Source: Subdoligranulum sp. CAG:314
GTDB taxonomy: Bacteria; Bacillota; Clostridia; Christensenellales; CAG-314
DNA: 36,162 bases
Reading direction: 5' to 3'
NCBI GenBank assembly: GCA_000437915.1
Contig: FR900996.1
Location: 89,184-125,345 of the forward strand
Part shown: in pieces, positions 30,393-36,162 of the stretch
Numbering within the stretch: the first letter of the stretch is position 1
Layout of the letters: every line of letters starts with the position of its first letter
Position numbers and translations under genes: made by a program
The notes under the pieces: model-generated
What the model was told of the DNA's origin: nothing
Databases searched by the model: none
What the model saw: the letters and a program-made list of their open reading frames with translations, nothing else

Positions 30393-33300
30393 ATGAAGCA
30401 CAACCAAAAGCTATCAGTAATGATGCTGACAGTGGTTATGTTCGTTTTTTGCCTGTTCGGTGTAGCCGCTTGCGAACCGAACGAAAACGAAAACGGCAAT
30501 AAAAACGAAAAAACCACCTACACCGTCACGTTTGAAACGGTAGGCGGAACGGCAATAAGCCCCGCAACAGTACAAGCGGGCAAGACCGTTTCGCGTCCTT
30601 CAAACCCGACTAAAACAGGCGCGGAGTTTGTCGATTGGTACACTTCAAGCACTTACGACGGCGAGCCGTACAACTTTTCCACTCCCGTCAACGCCAATCT
30701 GACGCTGTATGCCAAATGGTCTGATGCGGACTACGCCGTGATGTTTGACGTGAACGGCGGCAGCCCCGTTATCGAATACGCTACATATAAGCACGGCAGC
30801 GTCCTGAATGCACCGGACGCGCCGAGCCGCGTAGGCTACTCCTTTACCGGTTGGTATACCGACGCAGGCTGCAAAAATCAGGCGTCTTTCCCGTATGAAG
30901 TGACAAAGCACACCCGCTTATACGCCGGATGGGAAAGCGCTCGCGACGTAACCGTAAGCTTCAAAATCGCTTACCTTCAAAACGATACCCGCGACATAAA
31001 CTACGACGAAAATATACTTGATTCCGTAACCGTTAAGGCGGGAGAAAAGCTTACGCAGCCCGATAACCCAAAAGACATTTCTTATATTGACGGCAAGGGA
31101 ACAACGCATACGCTTAAATTTTCCTACTGGAATTTCAACCCCACTTACAGTGCCACGCAAACAAAAGCGGTGCTTTTCCCCGTTACTTATACCGACGTTG
31201 AAGAAATAACTCTTTACGCCGTATATACAGAGGTGGGCGAAAACGACGTGTACGCAAGCCTTACCGTGCACCCGAACAACGGCGAAGAAGCAACCGTCAT
31301 GTACGGCGTACAGGGACAGACGCTTTCAATAGGCAACCTAAACGACCTTAATCCCGCCCCCTTCTACTCCGACTCGCAGCTGCCCCGAAAGGCGGGATAT
31401 GAGGTTGACGGTTACTTCAAGACAGCAGACTTTGCGTCCGGCACGGTATTTGAAATCCCTTTTTTGCTGGAAAACGAAAAAAACGACGTCTATATCCGCT
31501 GGGAAAAGCACGACGACATTACCGTCACCTTTGACTACGGTTTTAACGAAATCAACGCAACTGCTGCGGCAAATCAATACCGCGGTCTTGTTGCTCGCCC
31601 CGAAAACAAGCTGATTGAAGGATATACCTTCGACGGTTGGTATACGGCAAGATACTCCGCCGCGGAAGAATACCGTTGGAATTTCGACATAGATTTCGCA
31701 GCCGAAGACATAACGCTGTACGCCAAATACGTCAAAACCGCAACGGTAATAAAATACGAAACCTGCGGCGGTTACGAGCGCAACCCGATAGCGGTGAGTC
31801 AGGGGCACGAGGTCACATATCTGCCCGTTCCCGTGCGTCAGACGGGAGACATCGCTTACAATTTCCTCGGATGGTATTTTGACGAGCAGTACACCAATGA
31901 GGCAAAAGCGCCTCTGACAGTAACCTCGGACATAACGCTTTTCGCAAAGTGGAGCGACTCCGTAGACCTGAGTATGTTTGATATACTCGACCTGGGCAAC
32001 TCGAGCGGCTACTCCGTGCGCGTGAGGACGGTTGCGAAAAACGATATAACAGGTTCCGTGACAGTTCCGATGCGCTACGGCGGGGAATTGATTGTAAGAA
32101 TAGAAACAAACGGATTCGAGGACTGCATAAACATAACGCAGTTGACTGTGCCCGACTCGGTGACAATCGTCGGCAATTACGCTTTCCAAGGCTGCAAATC
32201 GCTTGAAAAAATTGTTCTCCCCGACTCACTCAAACAAATCGGCGCATATGCTTTCAAAAACTGCGAAAAGCTTTCCGACGTAAACTTCCCCTCTCAGATA
32301 ATAAGCATCAATGCAGATATATTCCGTACCGCCCCTCTCATGCAGGAAAAGCTGGAGCAGGATGAAAACGGAATGTTTTATTGGGGAACCGCATTCCTCG
32401 GCAAAAGCTGTTATGTGAAGGGCAAAAAGGTAGAAGACAACGAAACCACGTCTTTGACCGTGCGCCAAGGCACCACTGTGGCAGCTGTTTATTCATTATA
32501 CTATATGAACGCCCTCAAAGAGGTTACGTTTGCCGACTCCGTCAGATACCTGCCGAACAACGTTTTTGAGGACAGCGAAAAATGCGTTGTAGAAACGATA
32601 AACCTGCCCGCCTCCTATGAGGACGCAATGACGTTGACGACGTTTTTCCCTAGCAGCGTAAAAACGCTGACGCTTGACGAAAGCAACGAAAACTTCTCGA
32701 TTGTAAACGGCTGCCTTATACGAAACAAGGATATGCAGCTCATTGCGTCAACCGCGCAAGCGACGGCTATCCCCGACGGCACGGTGATAATCGGCAAAAA
32801 TTCTTTCAGAAACAAGCCTATCGACACGGTGTTGATACCCGATACGGTGACTACAATCTACGCCAATGCATTCAAGGACTGCGACTTCACTTCAGTCGTG
32901 CTTCCCGACAGCGTGGGCGTGCTCGACAGTACGGCTTTCGCCGGCTGCTCGGAAATGCTTTCCATTAAATTCGGCGCGGGCATAAACTTGCAGAACGCCG
33001 ACTTGTTCGCCGACATGAAACGCCTGTCATCGTTGGAGGTCAGCGAAAACAATCCTTATATGCTCAGTCTTTCGAGCGTGCTTTACAGACAAGAAACTTT
33101 TGCGATAATTTATTTCGCCAAAGGGTATACGGGAGAGGTGGCTCTTCATGACGAGCTTGAAACTTTGCCCGCGAGTATTTTCAACTCAGCTAATATTTCG
33201 CGCTTAGTCATACCTGACAGCATCGGGACAATAGAAAACGGCGCGCTGTCGGGTATGTCCGTAGGCACGCTTGCAATCGGGAAAAACACTCCCCTTATCG

Positions 33301-35921
33301 ACATCGGGCAGACAGGCAGCTTTACGCTGAGAAACGGCGCGGAGGTTTCCGCCGACAACCCTTACATGACGGCTGTGGACGGAGTTCTTTACAACAAGGA
33401 CGTGACAAAGCTCCTTCAAATCCCCTCCTCGCTGACAAGCTACGTTTTCCCCGACACGGTCACCGAAGTGCAGAACAAGCTGAATATGAGTTACGTACAA
33501 GACGTGACAATAGGGACTGGAATCTCGCTGAATACATTTGAATTTCTTGTTTTCGACAACAATTCAAGAACGGAATGGATCGACTTTTATCCCGAAACCG
33601 TCAATGTAAGCTCAAATCACGCCGAGCTAGCCGTCTTTGAGGGCGTCGTATACACTAAGGACAAAAAGCACATTGTTTTCATCTCCGGCAGCTTTGACGG
33701 CAACCTGATTCTGCCCAAAGAAATGGAAACATTGGATGAAATTTTGCTCTCGAGAATGCCCAAATATATAGACGGAGGTTGGGACGACGCAGGCGTGCAC
33801 ATAAACACTCTCAGCGTGGAAGCGGAAAGCCGGCTTACGTCAATATCGGATGTCGCTTTTGCGGATTATATCGAAGCAAATTCAGCTACGGACAGACTTC
33901 CGGATTGGTTTGATTCGGGATATCAACATTTGACGTTCGATATAGACAAAATCGACTTGTCCGCCGCAACGGGACTTACTTCCGTCGGAGAAGAAGCCTT
34001 CACTAGAAAAGAGTCGCTTAAAGAAGTTATTTTCCCCGCTTCTGTCGAAAATATAGGCAGCTCGGCTTTCTTCGAATGCAAAAAACTGCAATCGGTGACA
34101 GGTCTTGACGACAACGTGCAAATAGGCTCGCAGGCATTTTACGGTTGTACCGAGCTTTTCGACGAAAACGGATTTCTGACTATCGGCAACGTGCTTTACG
34201 GATATGACACTGCGCGCGCAGACAAAGGCACAAATGTTGTTTTGCCTGATACGGTCAAAAAAATAGCGGCTAACGCATTCGTTCTCACAAATCTCCGCAG
34301 TATAGTAATCCCGTCGACGGTAGAGCGTGTGTGCGCATCGGCAATTTTATATTACGGACAAACCGAGCTTGCCGTGTATGTCGAAAGTACGTACACCGTT
34401 CTCGAAGAAAACTGGTCCTCTGCAACAAAATCGCGGGTAGTTTCCATAAAGAACGGCGTTTCCGAAGACGGAACTTACTTTTTCCTCGACGATACGACAG
34501 GTTTGTATTACAGACTGTCCTCCGACAAAACGGCAAGCGTACTGAACGACCTCACGGCAACCGAAGCATGGTCGGGAGAGGTTGAGCTTTCTTCTGCAAT
34601 AACCTACGGCGACGAGCAGTATACGCTCACGGAAATCGCAGTTCAGGCTTTCTATTCAAATTCGGACAAGGTCACGAAAATCGTTTTGCCGAATACTCTG
34701 CAAAAAATAGGCAACTATGCGTTTGCAAATATGATTTTAACAGAAATTGCCCTGCCCGACAGCGTAACGGAAATCGGTTATTCACTGTTCGACCAAACTA
34801 CCACGCTCGAACAAGTGACATTCTCCAAAAACATTTCGGTCGTTCCGTCAAGCACCTTCTCCGATAACGCAAAGCTGACTGCTTTCGATTTTTCAGGCAT
34901 TGAAGAAATCGGTGAAGGCGCGTTCAAAAATTGCGGCTTGACGCAAGCGGATTTGAGCAATGTAAAATCAATTGCCAAAAACGCGTTCGCGGGGTGCAGC
35001 GCGCTGAACGCCGTTACTTTTTCACAAGAGCTTGAAAGCATAGGCAGCTACGCTTTTTACGAAACGGCTCTCACGGAAATCTACGTCCCCGCGTCTGTTG
35101 CCGAGATAGGAGACTACGCCTTTGCAGTAAACGAATTGGTCGAAAAGGTTACGCTCGCGACAGGCATTGCCGGCAAGGGCGCTTTTCAACAAAATACGGC
35201 GCTCACTACCGTTGAATTTGTCGGCGGCAAGGAATATTCCGTAGGAGTGCAGGTGTTTTATCAGTGCAGTAAGCTTACTGCCGTTTCATTCGGCGCGGGA
35301 CTGACAAATATAGGTACATACGCTTTTATGGAATCGGCCGTTACAAAACTTTCTCTCCCCTCTTCGCTGAAAAGCATAGGAGATTACGCCTTCTATAATT
35401 GCGCGAAGCTTGATGCTGTTACTTTCCAAGAAGGACTCGCAAGCGTGGGGAAATATTCGTTCCAAGGAACTGCCGTGACGGAGCTTTCTCTCCCCGCATC
35501 GCTCACCGAATACGGAGAAGGCGCTTTCTTTAGCTGCGCTTCCTTAAAATCCATTGCGTTTGCAGACGGTTCGACAAAAGTCGGCAGCAAAAACGCTTTC
35601 CAATGCAAAGCGCTCGAATCCGTGACATTCGGTTCCAGCTCGGGACTGACAATCGCAGTTCAGACTTTTTACGGCGCAACCGCTCTCAAATCCGTCAGCT
35701 TTGCCGATGACTGCGTTGTGAAGGAAATAGGAAACTACGCATTCGGCAACACCGCGCTTACTGAATTGACGCTTCCGCAAGTGGAAAAAATGGGCAAACA
35801 GGTATTCTATCACTGCGCCGCTCTCAAACTCACAATACCCTATGCGGCAGATGCGATTCCGCAAGACTGGGCGGCAGATTGGAATACGTCCTCCGACGCA
35901 AAAATCATTTACGCTGAATAA
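30393..35921 (+). CDS. Giant surface lipoprotein with InlB/Flg_new repeats and BspA-type leucine-rich repeats
   Basis: 1842 residues. A lipoprotein signal ends FGVAAC, with Cys27 as the lipidated residue, followed by a polar Asn/Glu linker. About 42-525 hold six InlB/Flg_new-type beta repeats, most ending in LYAKW, LYAGW, LFAKW or similar; repeats 3 and 4 are diverged. From about 545 to the end run roughly 26 LRR_5/BspA-type units of the pattern I-x-LPDSVxxIGxYAFxxC. They are in three blocks separated by less regular inserts. There is no LPxTG or C-terminal anchor, so the chain hangs from the outer membrane leaflet by its N-terminus. Such proteins bind host or bacterial partners; the ligand is unknown. 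GGAGG lies 8 bases before ATG 30393. Confidence 0.9.
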   Translation: MKHNQKLSVMMLTVVMFVFCLFGVAACEPNENENGNKNEKTTYTVTFETVGGTAISPATVQAGKTVSRPSNPTKTGAEFVDWYTSSTYDGEPYNFSTPVNANLTLYAKWSDADYAVMFDVNGGSPVIEYATYKHGSVLNAPDAPSRVGYSFTGWYTDAGCKNQASFPYEVTKHTRLYAGWESARDVTVSFKIAYLQNDTRDINYDENILDSVTVKAGEKLTQPDNPKDISYIDGKGTTHTLKFSYWNFNPTYSATQTKAVLFPVTYTDVEEITLYAVYTEVGENDVYASLTVHPNNGEEATVMYGVQGQTLSIGNLNDLNPAPFYSDSQLPRKAGYEVDGYFKTADFASGTVFEIPFLLENEKNDVYIRWEKHDDITVTFDYGFNEINATAAANQYRGLVARPENKLIEGYTFDGWYTARYSAAEEYRWNFDIDFAAEDITLYAKYVKTATVIKYETCGGYERNPIAVSQGHEVTYLPVPVRQTGDIAYNFLGWYFDEQYTNEAKAPLTVTSDITLFAKWSDSVDLSMFDILDLGNSSGYSVRVRTVAKNDITGSVTVPMRYGGELIVRIETNGFEDCINITQLTVPDSVTIVGNYAFQGCKSLEKIVLPDSLKQIGAYAFKNCEKLSDVNFPSQIISINADIFRTAPLMQEKLEQDENGMFYWGTAFLGKSCYVKGKKVEDNETTSLTVRQGTTVAAVYSLYYMNALKEVTFADSVRYLPNNVFEDSEKCVVETINLPASYEDAMTLTTFFPSSVKTLTLDESNENFSIVNGCLIRNKDMQLIASTAQATAIPDGTVIIGKNSFRNKPIDTVLIPDTVTTIYANAFKDCDFTSVVLPDSVGVLDSTAFAGCSEMLSIKFGAGINLQNADLFADMKRLSSLEVSENNPYMLSLSSVLYRQETFAIIYFAKGYTGEVALHDELETLPASIFNSANISRLVIPDSIGTIENGALSGMSVGTLAIGKNTPLIDIGQTGSFTLRNGAEVSADNPYMTAVDGVLYNKDVTKLLQIPSSLTSYVFPDTVTEVQNKLNMSYVQDVTIGTGISLNTFEFLVFDNNSRTEWIDFYPETVNVSSNHAELAVFEGVVYTKDKKHIVFISGSFDGNLILPKEMETLDEILLSRMPKYIDGGWDDAGVHINTLSVEAESRLTSISDVAFADYIEANSATDRLPDWFDSGYQHLTFDIDKIDLSAATGLTSVGEEAFTRKESLKEVIFPASVENIGSSAFFECKKLQSVTGLDDNVQIGSQAFYGCTELFDENGFLTIGNVLYGYDTARADKGTNVVLPDTVKKIAANAFVLTNLRSIVIPSTVERVCASAILYYGQTELAVYVESTYTVLEENWSSATKSRVVSIKNGVSEDGTYFFLDDTTGLYYRLSSDKTASVLNDLTATEAWSGEVELSSAITYGDEQYTLTEIAVQAFYSNSDKVTKIVLPNTLQKIGNYAFANMILTEIALPDSVTEIGYSLFDQTTTLEQVTFSKNISVVPSSTFSDNAKLTAFDFSGIEEIGEGAFKNCGLTQADLSNVKSIAKNAFAGCSALNAVTFSQELESIGSYAFYETALTEIYVPASVAEIGDYAFAVNELVEKVTLATGIAGKGAFQQNTALTTVEFVGGKEYSVGVQVFYQCSKLTAVSFGAGLTNIGTYAFMESAVTKLSLPSSLKSIGDYAFYNCAKLDAVTFQEGLASVGKYSFQGTAVTELSLPASLTEYGEGAFFSCASLKSIAFADGSTKVGSKNAFQCKALESVTFGSSSGLTIAVQTFYGATALKSVSFADDCVVKEIGNYAFGNTALTELTLPQVEKMGKQVFYHCAALKLTIPYAADAIPQDWAADWNTSSDAKIIYAE

Positions 35922-35937
35922 GCTTGTCTTTTTAAAA

Positions 35938-35968
35938 CGAATGCCGCCCCGTTACGGGGCGGCATTCG
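35938..35968. terminator. Strong hairpin after the giant lipoprotein gene
   Basis: A 14 bp perfect stem CGAATGCCGCCCCG/CGGGGCGGCATTCG with a 3 nt loop. No T tract follows on the plus strand; the minus strand has TTTTAAAAAG. It probably protects or ends the long mRNA. Confidence 0.7.
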
Positions 35969-36060
35969 GTATGATTTCCCCAAAACTAGACTTATTCAAT
36001 TTCTGTATTCCTTAATTGTTTTTATTTCTTTTTCGATATATTTCGCCGTAAACTTAATTA

Positions 36061-36092
36061 AAAAGAGATTTGCAATGCAAATCTCTTTTTTG
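36061..36092. terminator. Bidirectional terminator
   Basis: AAAAGAGATTTGC-AAT-GCAAATCTCTTTT with T runs on both strands, between the lipoprotein gene and the partial minus-strand gene. The bases 35969-36060 hold no gene. Confidence 0.85.
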
Positions 36093-36095
36093 TTT

Positions 36096-36162
36096 TTAGT
36101 CGTCATGTAGTCTTAAACCATAGTTCCCTAGATATTTTCTTTGAACATTTTCATCTGAATCA
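36096..36162 (-). CDS. 3' end of a gene entering from the right edge (partial)
   Basis: The minus strand is open from the window edge for 21 codons and ends DSDENVQRKYLGNYGLRLHDD then TAA at 36096-36098, just before a terminator. The stop followed directly by a hairpin and T run supports a real C-terminus. Too short to assign a family. Confidence 0.45.
   Translation of the reverse strand, partial: DSDENVQRKYLGNYGLRLHDD

Overview
The window reads as chromosome of an uncultivated Bacillota, most likely class Clostridia. This rests on the gene order tig-clpP-clpX-lon-engB, the comEA-comEC-holA and lspA-rluD-pyrB neighbourhoods, a DUF4364-type protein, strong GGAGG ribosome sites, encoded CCA tails on the tRNAs, and classic TTGACA/TATAAT promoters with U-tract terminators. 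No plasmid, phage or insertion sequence is evident. Base composition looks even and moderate in GC, with AT-rich gaps between genes.

Region 1 (1-8150, minus strand) is housekeeping. It holds a phosphoesterase, an eight-cysteine zinc protein and a clostridial conserved hypothetical protein (possibly spore-related). These are followed by the protein quality-control cluster engB, lon, clpX, clpP and tig. Region 2 starts with rqcH (ribosome rescue, plus strand) divergent from tig. A long minus-strand series follows: two small membrane proteins, a catalytically dead ATCase-like protein, rluD-like, lspA, yggS, an ATP-grasp ligase, an M28 peptidase, a membrane protein, holA, comEC and a comEA-like gene. 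The competence genes look reduced: the ComEA-like protein lacks the helix-hairpin-helix and the ComEC tail lacks the metallo-lactamase motifs. A probable 6S RNA lies next, with its own -10 and terminator.

Region 3 (20200-27000) holds a zinc-ribbon protein, a SRAP (HMCES/YedK) protein, six minus-strand tRNAs, four plus-strand tRNAs, tRNA relics, two convergent tandem-HTH regulators, a GNAT-GrpB fusion, an unknown 256-residue protein and a DUF4364-type regulator. Region 4 (27000-36162) holds a MATE efflux gene split by a frameshift behind an attenuator-like leader, a large membrane protein, and a giant (about 1842-residue) lipoprotein of six InlB/Flg_new-type repeats plus about 26 BspA-type leucine-rich repeats. 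The 3' end of another minus-strand gene lies at the right edge.

The most notable signal is the transcribed leader of the giant lipoprotein gene (about 30229-30365). It begins at the predicted transcription start with a nested 9 bp + 12 bp hairpin. The 3' strand of its outer stem and a hairpin-loop sequence can each pair alternatively with halves of a following U9 terminator. This is the layout of a riboswitch or attenuator, and I could not match it to a class I know.
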